From: Lysobacter sp. yr284
GTDB taxonomy: Bacteria; Pseudomonadota; Gammaproteobacteria; Xanthomonadales; Xanthomonadaceae
NCBI RefSeq assembly: GCF_900107375.1
Contig: NZ_FNPT01000001.1
Coordinates: 930,001-994,000, forward strand
Reading direction: 5' to 3'
Length of the DNA stretch: 64,000 bases
The notes below the pieces were generated by a model. That model worked only from the letters and a program-made list of their open reading frames with translations, searched no databases and was not told where the DNA came from. A program made the position numbers and the translations under genes. Below are positions 8,930-17,724 of the stretch, piece after piece; position 1 is the first letter of the stretch, and each line of letters starts with the position of its first letter.

Positions 8930-9095
8930 TTGTGGCAGGGCCTTCAGGCCCGATGCCTTTCGCCCAGTTCGCGAAGGCCTGAGCGGAAAACATCGGGCCT
9001 GAAGGCCCTCCCACAACAGCGCGGCGCGACGACCTGGGCGAAAGGCTTCGGGCCTGAAGGCCCTCCCACAGAGGCCCGGGGCCTGAAGGCCCGCC
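8930..9095. repeat. Cluster of four family-1 palindromic repeats
   Basis: Four copies of the GGGCCTGAAGGCCC element lie in the gap before the DUF502 gene: 8930-8955 in one orientation, and 8991-9016, 9047-9070 and 9078-9093 in the other. The adjoining tgtgggag/ctcccaca flank is conserved in most copies. The first and second copies form an inverted pair. Confidence 0.85.
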
Positions 9096-9137
9096 GCAGG
9101 CAACTCCCGGCGCGCGCGCTCCCCTACAATCCGCGCC

Positions 9138-9830
9138 ATGCGCCCGCCCAACCTGCAACGCCTGTTCCTCTCCGGCCTGTTGACCCTGCTGCCGATCTGG
9201 CTGACCTGGGTCGTGGTCAAGTTCGTGTTCGTGCTGCTGTCGGACATCAGCAAGCCGCTGGTGGAGCCGCTGCTGCGCGACGTCGCCCTCGCCCATCCGC
9301 AGGCGCTGGGCTGGCTCGGCGCGCAGTGGGTGCAAACCGCGCTGGCGCTGATCGCCACGGTCGCGGTGATCCTGCTCACCGGCGCGCTGGCCCGGCGCGT
9401 GGTCGGCCAGACCCTGCTGCGCTGGTTCGAATCGCTGATCCGCCGCATCCCGCTGGCCAGCACCATCTACGGCAGCGCGCGGCAGTTGCTCGACATCCTG
9501 CAGACCAAGCCCGACGGCACCCAGCGCGTGGTGCTGGTCGACTTCCCGCACACCGAGATGAAGTCGATCGGCTTCGTCACCAAGGTCATGCGCGAGGAAG
9601 GCAGCGGCCGCGAACTGGCCGCGGTGTACGTGCCGACCACGCCGAACCCGACCTCGGGCTACCTGGAGATCGTTCCGGTCGAGAAGATCACTCCGACCGA
9701 CTGGAGCGTGGACCAGGCGATGAGCTTCATCATTTCCGGCGGCGCGGTGTCGCCGGCGACGATTCCCTTCTCCGTGCCCCCCGCGTCGGCCGCCAAGGCG
9801 GCCGCGCCCGACAAGGACGCCCCCCGATGA
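9138..9830 (+). CDS. DUF502 inner-membrane protein
   Basis: The 230-residue protein has two N-terminal membrane helices (FLSGLLTLLPIWLTWVVVKF and ALALIATVAVILLTGALA). A soluble domain follows with the typical DUF502 sequences RIPLASTIYGSARQLLDIL, VVLVDFPHTEMKSIGFVT and VYVPTTPNPTSGYLEIVP. The family is widespread and of unknown function. The stop overlaps the ATG of the next gene (ATGA), so the two are probably translationally coupled. The gene starts a three-gene run with the propeller dehydrogenase and the queuosine transporter. Confidence 0.92.
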   Translation: MRPPNLQRLFLSGLLTLLPIWLTWVVVKFVFVLLSDISKPLVEPLLRDVALAHPQALGWLGAQWVQTALALIATVAVILLTGALARRVVGQTLLRWFESLIRRIPLASTIYGSARQLLDILQTKPDGTQRVVLVDFPHTEMKSIGFVTKVMREEGSGRELAAVYVPTTPNPTSGYLEIVPVEKITPTDWSVDQAMSFIISGGAVSPATIPFSVPPASAAKAAAPDKDAPR

Positions 9831-11005
9831 CCCCACGTTCCGCGTTTTCGTTCTGCCTCGCCGCCGCGCTGGCGCTGCCCTTCGCCGCGGCCGCCGCCGC
9901 GCTGGCGCCGCATCCGGTCGCCCTCGACGACGGCCGCAGCTTCAGCCTCGACCTGCCGGCGGATCTCGAAATCGTGCCGGTGGTGCAAGGCCTCAAGCGC
10001 GTGCGCTTCTTCGCCCGCAGCCCCGACGGCCGCTTGTTCGTCACCGACCTGCACGACCTCAGCGACAACAAGCTCGGCCGGGTCTACGCGCTGGACGGCT
10101 GGGACGAAAAGAGCGAGCGCTACACCAAGGTCTCGGTGTACCTGGACAAGCAGCGCAATCCCAACAGCGTCGCCTTCCACACCGACGCCCGCGGCCAGCA
10201 ATGGCTGTACGTGGCCAACACCGACAAGCTGCTGCGCTATCGCTACCGCAACGGCGACGTGAAGCCCTCGTCCGAACCCGAGACCCTGGCGACCTTCCCC
10301 GACTACGGCCTGAGCTACAAGTACGGCGGCTGGCATCTGACCCGCAGCCTGGCCTTCGGCGGCGGCAAGCTGTACGTGGCGGTCGGCAGCAGCTGCAACG
10401 CCTGCGTGGAAAAGGAAGAAGTGCGCGCGGCGATCGTGCAGATGAACCCCGACGGCAGCGGCCAGCGCACCTACGCGCGCGGCCTGCGCAACGCGGTCGG
10501 GCTGCTGTACCGCGACGGCCAGCTGTACGCGACCAACCAAGGCTCCGACCACCTCGGCGACGACAAGCCCGACGAGACCATGTTCGCGGTCAAGGACGGC
10601 GCCGACTACGGCTGGCCGTATTGCTACTTCAGCCGCGGCAAGGTCCTGGCCGATCCGAAGTTCCCGCGCAAGGAGGGCTGCGCAGCGGTGCCGAAAACCT
10701 TCGCGTATTTCCCCTCGCACGCCTCGGCGCTGGGGCTGACCTGGTTCCCGGCCAGCGACGGCGGCCAGCTGCGCGACGAGTTCGCGGTGGCGCTGCACGG
10801 CTCCAGCAAGCTCAAGCTCGGCCACGGCTACCGCATCGTCCGCGTCGGCGCCGACGGGCGCGCGCGCGGCGACCTGGTCAGCGGCTTCCTGCAGGGCGGC
10901 AAGTCCGTCGGCCGGCCCTGCGACGTGCTCGCGCTGGGCCGCGACAGCTTCCTGTTCACCGACGACAAGTCGGGGGTGATCTACAAGGTGAGGCCGAAGC
11001 GGTGA
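9827..11005 (+). CDS. Exported PQQ-dependent sugar dehydrogenase-like beta-propeller (sorbosone dehydrogenase family)
   Basis: The 392-residue protein has an N-terminal signal peptide (MTPRSAFSFCLAAALALPFA, cleavage near AAAA). The six-bladed propeller typical of soluble glucose/sorbosone dehydrogenases follows: FARSPDGRLFVTDL, YKYGGWHLTRSLAFGGGKLY, GSSCNACVEKEEVRAAI, YARGLRNAVGLLY, NQGSDHLGDDKPDE and YGWPYCYF. Members of this family use PQQ to oxidise aldoses or sorbosone in the periplasm, but many homologues are uncharacterised. Its start codon overlaps the DUF502 stop and its stop overlaps the GTG start of the next gene. Confidence 0.85.
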   Translation: MTPRSAFSFCLAAALALPFAAAAAALAPHPVALDDGRSFSLDLPADLEIVPVVQGLKRVRFFARSPDGRLFVTDLHDLSDNKLGRVYALDGWDEKSERYTKVSVYLDKQRNPNSVAFHTDARGQQWLYVANTDKLLRYRYRNGDVKPSSEPETLATFPDYGLSYKYGGWHLTRSLAFGGGKLYVAVGSSCNACVEKEEVRAAIVQMNPDGSGQRTYARGLRNAVGLLYRDGQLYATNQGSDHLGDDKPDETMFAVKDGADYGWPYCYFSRGKVLADPKFPRKEGCAAVPKTFAYFPSHASALGLTWFPASDGGQLRDEFAVALHGSSKLKLGHGYRIVRVGADGRARGDLVSGFLQGGKSVGRPCDVLALGRDSFLFTDDKSGVIYKVRPKR

Positions 11006-11814
11006 GCGCCGGCGAAAACAGCATCCCGTTCGCCACCGGCGAAGGCACGCGCACGCTGCAGGACCGCTCGCTGCGCTTGTTCATCGTGCTGTCCTCGTTC
11101 TTCTGCGTGAACGCGGCGCTGGCCGAGTTCATCGGGGTCAAGATCTTCGCCCTGGAAGACACGCTCGGGATCGCGCCGCTGCAGTGGAACCTGTTCGGCC
11201 AGACCGGCTCGCTGAACTTCACCGCCGGCACCCTGCTGTGGCCGGTGGTGTTCCTGATGACCGACGTCATCAACGAATTCTTCGGCCGCCGCGGCGTGCG
11301 CCTGATTTCGTGGCTGGCGGCGATGCTGATCGCCTACGGTTTCCTGTTCGCCTTCGCCGCGATCGCGCTGGCGCCGGCGGGCTGGTGGGTCACCGCGGCG
11401 CAGGCGCAGGGCGTGCCGGACTACCAGGCCGCGTTCGCGGCGATCTTCGGCCAGGGCATGTGGAGCATCGGCGGCTCGCTGGTGGCGTTCATGCTCGGCC
11501 AGCTGATCGACGTGGCGGTGTTCCACCGCATCCGCAGCGTCACCGGCGACAAGCACATCTGGCTGCGCGCGACCGGCTCGACCGCGGTGTCGCAACTGGT
11601 CGACAGCTTCGTGGTGCTGTACATCGCCTTCGTGCTCGGGCCGCAGCACTGGCCGATCCCGCAGTTCCTGGCGATCAGCACGGTCAACTACGGCTACAAG
11701 ATGCTGGCGGCGTTCGCGATGATCCCGCTGATCTACCTGCTGCGGGTGTGGATCCACGGCTACCTGGGCCACGCGCGGGCCAAGCAGCTGCGCGACGAAG
11801 CCGCGGCGGACTGA
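11002..11814 (+). CDS. yhhQ: Queuosine precursor transporter (QPTR/YhhQ, DUF165 family)
   Basis: The GTG start at 11002 overlaps the previous stop (GTGA). It gives a 270-residue protein with about six membrane helices and the family landmarks LFIVLSSFFCVNAALAEFIG, FLMTDVINEFFGRRGVR, SLVAFMLGQLIDVAVFHRIR, WLRATGSTAVSQLVDSFVVL and STVNYGYKMLAAFAMIP. YhhQ of E. coli imports preQ0/preQ1 for the tRNA modification queuosine. No queuosine biosynthesis genes are adjacent. No preQ1 riboswitch would be expected here because the gene is internal to the transcript. Confidence 0.92.
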   Translation: MSAGENSIPFATGEGTRTLQDRSLRLFIVLSSFFCVNAALAEFIGVKIFALEDTLGIAPLQWNLFGQTGSLNFTAGTLLWPVVFLMTDVINEFFGRRGVRLISWLAAMLIAYGFLFAFAAIALAPAGWWVTAAQAQGVPDYQAAFAAIFGQGMWSIGGSLVAFMLGQLIDVAVFHRIRSVTGDKHIWLRATGSTAVSQLVDSFVVLYIAFVLGPQHWPIPQFLAISTVNYGYKMLAAFAMIPLIYLLRVWIHGYLGHARAKQLRDEAAAD

Positions 11815-11828
11815 CCCAGAGCCGCGCT

Positions 11829-11894
11829 GGCAGGGGCTTCAGGCCCGGCACGAGGAAGCTTCGCACCGATGTGGGAGGGCCTTCAGGCCCGACG
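11829..11894. repeat. Two family-1 palindromic repeats in direct orientation
   Basis: The copies at 11829-11850 (a shorter variant) and 11870-11894 (gtgggagggccttcaggcccgac) face the same way. They separate the convergent transporter and LRR-like genes. Confidence 0.75.
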
Positions 11895-11932
11895 CCGTCC
11901 GATCCGACGGCCGCGATCCGCCATCGCGGCCG

Positions 11933-13141
11933 TCAGTAATCGCGCACCTCGTCGAACCACCGCTGCGCCTGTTCCTCGCTCACCCCCAGCGCCGCCACAT
12001 GGGCGAGCTGGCTGAACTGCCACACCGCTTCGCCGATGTCCTCGCGCTCGCCGGTTTCGATGCCCTTGGCGCTGTTGAAGTGCGCGGCGAACGCGACGAT
12101 GGCGGCCTTGGCCGCGTCTGCGTCGCGGGCCTGTTGCAGCGCCTGCAGCGCCGCGTCGTACGCGGCGTTCGCCGCCTTGGCGCTGCGGCCGCTCCAGCCC
12201 GCGAACGGCCGCCCGTATTCGCGCTGCCACCATTCGGGCTTGCGCAACTGGCTGACCGAGGTGTAGTCGCTCCACTCGCGCAGCTGCGCGCGCGCCTTGA
12301 GCTGCGCCTTCAACGATTTTCCGGCCGCCTCGTCGACGTTGTAGGCGATGAAACGGTCGAGCTTCGGCCAGCTCGCCAGCGCCGGCAAACCGCCCAGGTC
12401 GGGCGCGAAGCGGATTTCCAGGTTGTCCAGGTTCGGCAGTTCCGCCAGCGCCGCCCAGTCGCTGAAGCCGCCCCACAGCGACAGGCTCCGCAGCGCGGCG
12501 AAGCGCCCGATCCCCGCGAGCGAGATCGGCTGGCCCAGCGGGCCGGCGTGCAGCGACAGCGACCTGGCGCCGTGCAACAGGCCCAGCTCGGGCAAGACAT
12601 ACGGCGCATCGCTGCGGCGGCGCGACAGCGCCGGCAGCAGCGACAGCGTACCCGGCGCCGGACCCGCGGCGGTGAAGCGCGAAAGATCGCCGTACAGGCC
12701 CAGGCTGCCGCGTTCGGGCAGGGTCAGATGCAGATGCCCGGATACGCCGTCGAGCCGGATCTGCAGCGAGCGGATGTCGGCGCCGCCGCCATCGACGGCG
12801 CGCGCATCGGCGAACGCCGGCGCCCAGCTGAATTGCTCGATGCCGCGCTGCCGCGACCAGGCGAAGAAGCCGCTGTCGTCGCCGTGGTAGTCGATGTAGC
12901 GCGGCCACGCCGAGCCGGCCGGCGTGGCGAAAGGCTCGAACGCGCGCCAGTGGATCGGCTGGTCCGCGGCGACGTGCAGGTCGGCCTTCTTGCCCATGCG
13001 CGCCGGGCCGAGGATGAGATTGCCGCGACCGGGTTCGATGGTGAGGACGTGGCTGCGCGGCGCGGTCAGGTCGAGCAGGTAGCGGCCGACGTCGCTCACC
13101 GAGCCTGCGGGACGCGCGGACACATCGACAGGTGCGGGCAT
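11933..13141 (-). CDS. Leucine-rich-repeat-like protein of unknown function
   Basis: The start is the ATG behind a strong AAGGAG site, giving 402 residues (MPAPVDVSARPAG...) with no signal peptide. The N-terminal ~150 residues look like a compact beta-rich domain. Residues ~150-290 show irregular leucine-rich repeats with LxSLxL/LxxLxxLxI spacing (ARSLSLHAGPLGQPISL, FAALRSLSLWGGFSDWAAL, LPNLDNLEIRFAPDLGGL). The C-terminal ~110 residues are alpha-helical and charged, ending DEVRDY. This could be a scaffold or an immunity-type binding protein. I do not recognise a named family. Confidence 0.7.
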   Translation of the reverse strand: MPAPVDVSARPAGSVSDVGRYLLDLTAPRSHVLTIEPGRGNLILGPARMGKKADLHVAADQPIHWRAFEPFATPAGSAWPRYIDYHGDDSGFFAWSRQRGIEQFSWAPAFADARAVDGGGADIRSLQIRLDGVSGHLHLTLPERGSLGLYGDLSRFTAAGPAPGTLSLLPALSRRRSDAPYVLPELGLLHGARSLSLHAGPLGQPISLAGIGRFAALRSLSLWGGFSDWAALAELPNLDNLEIRFAPDLGGLPALASWPKLDRFIAYNVDEAAGKSLKAQLKARAQLREWSDYTSVSQLRKPEWWQREYGRPFAGWSGRSAKAANAAYDAALQALQQARDADAAKAAIVAFAAHFNSAKGIETGEREDIGEAVWQFSQLAHVAALGVSEEQAQRWFDEVRDY

Positions 13142-13428
13142 TGGGTTCTCCTTGGCGATGGCGCGATCGACCCGGCGGGCCGTGGGGACGCCGCGTTGCG
13201 GCATCGCCGCGCATGCGGATTTTTCGTCAATCCTCGGCCGTTGTCACGGCGCGCCCGCCGCTCCATCGCGCGACGCCGACGCGCCGGGCCGACGCCGCGC
13301 TTCGCGCCGACGCGAACGGCCATAGCAAGACGCCGGCCGCGCCTGCGCCGCGGCCGCCATGACCTTCGGCCCATGCCCCGCCCCTGCGCCCGCGCGAGCC
13401 TGCGGGTTCCTGTGTCCGGATCGACCTC

Positions 13429-15279
13429 ATGACCGCCTCCCCGTTCCGCGCGTCCGCGCGTCCGGCCGCGCCGCTGCTCGGCGCGTCCCTGCTCGCCGCC
13501 GCCCTGGCCCTCGCCCTGCCCGTCGCGGCCTTCGCCGCGCCCGCCGCTGCCGCGCCCTCGCCCGGCGTCACTGTCGAAACCAAGGCCGCCAAGCTGACCC
13601 GCCTGTACGAGCAGTACTGGGAAGAGAACCTCAAGCTCAATCCGCTGATGGCCACCCAGCAGGGCGATCCGCGCTACAACGACCAGTTGCCGAACATCGC
13701 CGGCGCGCAGTACCGCCAGCAGCGGCGCGAATTCTTCCAGCGCTGGCTCAAGACGGTCGAGTCGGTCGGCGCGCAGGGCCTGTCCGCGCAGGACCTGCTG
13801 AGCTACGAGATCTTCGTGCGCAACGCCCGGCTGGAACTGGAATCGGACCGCTTCCCGAGCTGGCAGCAGCCGGTCAACCAGTTCCACAACTTCGCCGCCA
13901 GCGTCGCCCAGCTGGGTTCCGGCGCCGGCGCGCAGCCGTTCAAGACCGTCGCCGACTACGACAACTGGCTCAAGCGCGCGGCCAAGGTGCCGGCGATCTT
14001 CGACCAGTTCGTCGCCAACAGCCGCGAAGGCGCCAAGCGCGGCGTGGTCCAGCCCAAGGCGCTGATGGTCAAGGTGGTCTCGCAGCTCGACGCGCTGATC
14101 AAGGACAAGCCCGAGGACACCCTGTTCTGGACGCCGGTGGCGAAGTTCCCGGCCGGCTTCTCCGACGCCGACAAGCAGCGCCTGAGCGAGGCCTACCGCA
14201 GCGCGATCGCGACCGAACTGATGCCGGCGTATGCGCGCCTGCGCGACTACGTGCGCGACGATTACCTGGCCAAGGCGCGCGCCAGCGCCGGCCTGGGCGC
14301 CTTGCCGAACGGCGGCGAGTGGTACGCGTTCAACGCGCGCCGCTCCACCAGCACCGCGCTGACCCCGGCGCAGATCCACCAGATCGGCCTGGACGAGGTC
14401 GCGCGCATCCACGGCGAGATGGACAAGACCATCGCCGCGCTCAAGTTCAAGGGCGACCGCCAGGCGTTCTTCAAGTTCCTGCAGACCGACCCGCGCTTCA
14501 CCTTCAAGGACGAGCCGGCGCTGCTGGCGCATTACCGCGGCCTGGAAGCGAAGATCGGCAAGCGCATCGCCGAGCAGTTCTCGCTGACGCCGAAGGCGCC
14601 GTTCGAGATCCGCCCGGTCGAGGCCTTCCGCGCGCAGTCGGCCGCCGGCGGCTCGTACATGCGCCCGAGCGAGGACGGCACGCGTCCGGGCATCTTCTAC
14701 GTCAACACCTACGACCTGCCCACGCGCAAGACCTGGGACGCGGAGGACCTGTACCTGCACGAAGCGATTCCGGGCCACCACTTCCAGCTGGCGCTGCAGC
14801 AGGAACTCACCGACCTGCCCAAGTTCCGCCGCTTCGGCGGCGAGACCGCCTTCACCGAAGGCTGGGGCCTGTACGCCGAGTCGCTGGGCAAGGACCTGGG
14901 CGTGTACGAGAGCCCGTACGACTACTTCGGCTACCTGCAGAACGAACTGTGGCGCGCGATCCGGCTGGTGGTGGACACCGGCCTGCACAGCAAGGACTGG
15001 ACCCGCGAGCAGGTGATCGAATACATGCTGGCCAACTCGGCCGAGAGCGAGACCCAGTCCACCGCCGAAGCCGAGCGCTACATGGCGATCCCGGGCCAGG
15101 CGCTGGCGTACAAGATCGGCGAGCTCAAGATCATGGAGCTGCGCAAGCGCGCGCAAACGGCGCTGGGGCCGCGCTTCGACGTGCGCGAGTTCCATGCGCA
15201 GATGCTCAAGGACGGCGCGGTGCCGCTGGAGATCCTGGAGCGCAAGATCGATCGCTGGATCCAGAGCAAGCGGGGCTGA
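13429..15279 (+). CDS. Exported DUF885 zinc metallopeptidase
   Basis: The 616-residue protein begins with a signal peptide (SLLAAALALALPVAAFAAPA). It matches the DUF885 gluzincin-like family: YEQYWEENLKLNPLMATQQGDPRYND near the N-terminus, the zinc motif YLHEAIPGHHFQLALQQE (H444 region), the downstream glutamate in AFTEGWGLYAESLG, and the C-terminal PGQALAYKIGELKIMELR segment. It probably cleaves small peptides in the periplasm or outside. The length is normal for the family. It is apparently monocistronic. Confidence 0.93.
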   Translation: MTASPFRASARPAAPLLGASLLAAALALALPVAAFAAPAAAAPSPGVTVETKAAKLTRLYEQYWEENLKLNPLMATQQGDPRYNDQLPNIAGAQYRQQRREFFQRWLKTVESVGAQGLSAQDLLSYEIFVRNARLELESDRFPSWQQPVNQFHNFAASVAQLGSGAGAQPFKTVADYDNWLKRAAKVPAIFDQFVANSREGAKRGVVQPKALMVKVVSQLDALIKDKPEDTLFWTPVAKFPAGFSDADKQRLSEAYRSAIATELMPAYARLRDYVRDDYLAKARASAGLGALPNGGEWYAFNARRSTSTALTPAQIHQIGLDEVARIHGEMDKTIAALKFKGDRQAFFKFLQTDPRFTFKDEPALLAHYRGLEAKIGKRIAEQFSLTPKAPFEIRPVEAFRAQSAAGGSYMRPSEDGTRPGIFYVNTYDLPTRKTWDAEDLYLHEAIPGHHFQLALQQELTDLPKFRRFGGETAFTEGWGLYAESLGKDLGVYESPYDYFGYLQNELWRAIRLVVDTGLHSKDWTREQVIEYMLANSAESETQSTAEAERYMAIPGQALAYKIGELKIMELRKRAQTALGPRFDVREFHAQMLKDGAVPLEILERKIDRWIQSKRG

Positions 15280-15319
15280 TCGCCGGCGGCGGCGGGCCTG
15301 CGCACCCGCCGCTCGCGCT

Positions 15320-15407
15320 GGGTGGGACGGTGTTCGGGCCCGATGCGTCCGGCTCGGTTCGCCGCGCGCGGACACGAAAGCGCCGGGCCTGCAGGCCCTT
15401 CCACCCA
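15320..15407. repeat. Inverted pair of diverged family-1 repeats
   Basis: The copies at about 15320-15346 (gtgggacggtgttcgggccc) and 15382-15407 (gccgggcctgcaggccctt) are opposed. Both carry substitutions relative to the consensus. Confidence 0.65.
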
Positions 15408-15515
15408 GGCCCGCCCGCGGCCCACCGACCGGAATGCGCGCGAGCCGCCGTTGCTGTGGGAAAGACCCGCCGCCACGCGTTCTTGCGTATGCCGGAGTCC
15501 TCGGCCCCGAAGCGT

Positions 15516-15712
15516 CTCCTGCGCGAGCGACTTCAACGCCGGCGCCTTGTTGTCGCAAGAGCTTCAACCCCCATGGCCTGTGTTGCAGGAGGAACGTCAG
15601 CCGCGAGGCTTTCTTGCAGGAGCAACTTCAACCCAAAAGCTTTCTTGCAGGACCAACTTCAGCCCCTAAGCATTGTTGTGGGAGGGGCTTCAGCCCCGAC
15701 GCTTTCGTCTCC
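15516..15712 (+). repeat. Tandem array of degenerate 31-32 base repeats related to family 1
   Basis: Six consecutive units of about 31-32 bases follow the pattern ttsttgyrggagnnacttcancccnnangc. The core attcaa/cttcagcccc keeps phase with t(t/g)gcaggag upstream of it. The last unit (ttgttgtgggaggggcttcagccccg) is an ordinary family-1 element, so the array appears to be decayed head-to-tail copies of it. Coordinates are good to a few bases. Confidence 0.7.
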
Positions 15713-15996
15713 GCTCGCCATCGATCCGCATCGGCGGCGTCCCGCTGCAAGCGCCCGCTCGCACGCGCTACGATCCTGCGAAGGCACTTGAAGCACATCG
15801 AATACACAAGCTTTCGCGGCAGGAAGCCGCAGCGGACCGGAGCCGTCCAGCGACCGCCGCTCCCTCCAGATCCACCGCTCAACCGGCCCGAAAGCAGAAA
15901 AAATGTGACTGAGGGCGCATAATTAGGGGTTGCTGTGTCCCTCGCCCGCCGGCCGCGCGGCCGGTCTCCGCCGTCTCTCTCAGCCACGGATTACGG

Positions 15997-17697
15997 ATGT
16001 CCCCCATCGCAGCCCCCGCCGCGTCCGCACCGTCCGCCGCATCGCCGGCCGCGCGCCCGCGCGCGCGCCGCTTCGTCTCCGCGCTGTTGGCGCTGTTCGC
16101 CCTGGCCGGCGCCTGCGCCGGCGCGCAGGCCCAGGACTGGAGCTACCGCGTGCGCCCCGGCGACACCCTGTGGGACCTCGGCGCCAAGCACCTCAAGACC
16201 GGCATCAACTGGCGCCGGCTGCAGGAGCACAACGGCATCGCCGATCCCTACCACCTGCCGCCGGGCACGCGCATGCGCTTCCCGATCGGCTGGCTGCGGA
16301 TCCAGCCGGCCAAGGCTCGGGTGATCGCGGTACGCGGCGCGGTCAACTGGCTGGCCTCGGACGCCTCGCCGGCGCAACTGGTCGGCGAAGGCCTGCGCCT
16401 GGGCATCGGCAGCCGCCTGGAGACCGGGCCCGGCGCCAGCGCCACGCTCGAATTCGCCGACGGCTCGCGCATGACCGTGCAGGACAACAGCGCGGTGGTG
16501 TTCGACGAGCTCAGCAGCTACGGCAGCACCGGCATGGTCGATACGCGCATGCGCCTGCAGCGCGGGCGCGCCAGCAACCGGGTGATCCCGGCCCAGGGCC
16601 CGGCCTCGCGCTACATCATCCAGACCCCGTCGGCGACCTCGAGCGTGCGCGGCACCCGCTTCCGCATCGCCGCGGGCGAAGCCGGCGCGGCCGATGCGAC
16701 CGAGGTGCTGGAAGGCAAGGTCGCAGTCGGCGCGCAACACGGCCAGGTGTTGGTGACGCCGGGCTACGGCACCCTCGCCGGCCGCGGCGCCGCGCCGTCG
16801 GCGCCGATCGCGCTGCTGGCGGCGCCGCAGCTCGATCCGGCCGCCACCGTGCTCGACCAACTGCCCGCGCGCGCCGGCTGGAACGCGGTGCCCGGCGCCA
16901 GCGGCTACCGGATCGAAGTGGTGCGCGACGATGCGCCGGAAGTCCTGCTGTTCGAGCAGTCCACCGCCGACACCCATGTGCGCATCGACGACCTGCCGCC
17001 CGGCCGCCAGCGCCTGCTGGTGCGCGCGGTCGCCGGCAACGGCCTGGGCGGCCACGACCTCGTCCAGGCCTTCACCGTCGACGCCGGCCCGGCGCCGCCA
17101 CTGACCCTGGCCCCGCTCGACGGCCAGCGCGTGAGCGTGCCGCGGCCGCGCTTCGACTGGGCCAAGGTCGAAGGCGCCGCCGCCAGCCGCGTGCAGATCG
17201 CCCGCGACGCCGACTTCGCCCAGCCGCTGCTCGACGAAACCGTGCGCGGCCAGCGCTGGCGCCCCGAGCGCGCGCTCGACCCGGGCGACTACTTCTGGCG
17301 CGTAGCCTCGCGCGACGGCGACGGCCGCCTCGGCCGCTTCGGCAACGCCTTGCCGTTCCAGGTCAGCGATGCGCCGGCCGATCCGGGATTGCAGCCGCCG
17401 CAGTCGGCGCAGGGCAAGCTGACCCTGCGCTGGCAGCGCGGCGAGCCCGGCCAGCGCTATCGTGTGCAGATGTCCCGCAAGGCCGACTTCTCCCAGTTGC
17501 TGCTGGAGCGCGAGGTGGATGAGCCGCAGATCGAACTCGACCGCCCCGGCGGCGGCGCCTGGCACGTGCGCGTGCAGACCCTCGAAGACGACGGTTACGC
17601 CGCGCCGTACGGCCCGGCGCAGGAGATCCGCCTGCCCTGCCGCCTGTGCTACGCCGCCGGCGGCGCCGGCGCGCTGTTGCTGCTGTTGGCGCTGTAG
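15997..17697 (+). CDS. Exported LysM-FecR domain protein
   Basis: The 566-residue protein has a signal peptide (RRFVSALLALFALAGACAGA). A LysM-type domain follows (~48-100, YRVRPGDTLWDLGAKHL...LPPGTRMRFPIGWL). A FecR-like domain comes next (~108-240: ARVIAVRGAVNWL, GDGSRL-like GIGSRLETGPGASATLEFADGS, and ATSSVRGTRFRIA). Then come two or three fibronectin/Ig-like repeats and a hydrophobic C-terminal helix (YAAGGAGALLLLLAL) that could anchor it. LysM suggests peptidoglycan binding. The FecR part may be structural or a signal receiver. The next gene, 27 bases downstream, is a CHASE2 cyclase, a common partner for such proteins, so they likely form an envelope-sensing pair. Confidence 0.88.
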   Translation: MSPIAAPAASAPSAASPAARPRARRFVSALLALFALAGACAGAQAQDWSYRVRPGDTLWDLGAKHLKTGINWRRLQEHNGIADPYHLPPGTRMRFPIGWLRIQPAKARVIAVRGAVNWLASDASPAQLVGEGLRLGIGSRLETGPGASATLEFADGSRMTVQDNSAVVFDELSSYGSTGMVDTRMRLQRGRASNRVIPAQGPASRYIIQTPSATSSVRGTRFRIAAGEAGAADATEVLEGKVAVGAQHGQVLVTPGYGTLAGRGAAPSAPIALLAAPQLDPAATVLDQLPARAGWNAVPGASGYRIEVVRDDAPEVLLFEQSTADTHVRIDDLPPGRQRLLVRAVAGNGLGGHDLVQAFTVDAGPAPPLTLAPLDGQRVSVPRPRFDWAKVEGAAASRVQIARDADFAQPLLDETVRGQRWRPERALDPGDYFWRVASRDGDGRLGRFGNALPFQVSDAPADPGLQPPQSAQGKLTLRWQRGEPGQRYRVQMSRKADFSQLLLEREVDEPQIELDRPGGGAWHVRVQTLEDDGYAAPYGPAQEIRLPCRLCYAAGGAGALLLLLAL

Positions 17698-17724
17698 CCC
17701 GGCCACGGCGATGGGCGCGAGCGC

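Larger units (their letters stand above)
15280..15996. other. 717-base repeat-rich intergenic region
   Basis: The region carries two family-1 palindromes near its start, a tandem array of degenerate 31-32 base repeats (about 15516-15712), and a less GC-rich leader before the LysM-FecR gene. A cataat hexamer at 15918-15923 could be a -10 element, but no good -35 partner is visible. Open frames through the array are repeat artefacts. Confidence 0.6.

Noticed and set aside
15516-15712. Possible CRISPR array
   Set aside because: Units are contiguous 31-32 base degenerate repeats without unique spacers, and no cas genes are present.
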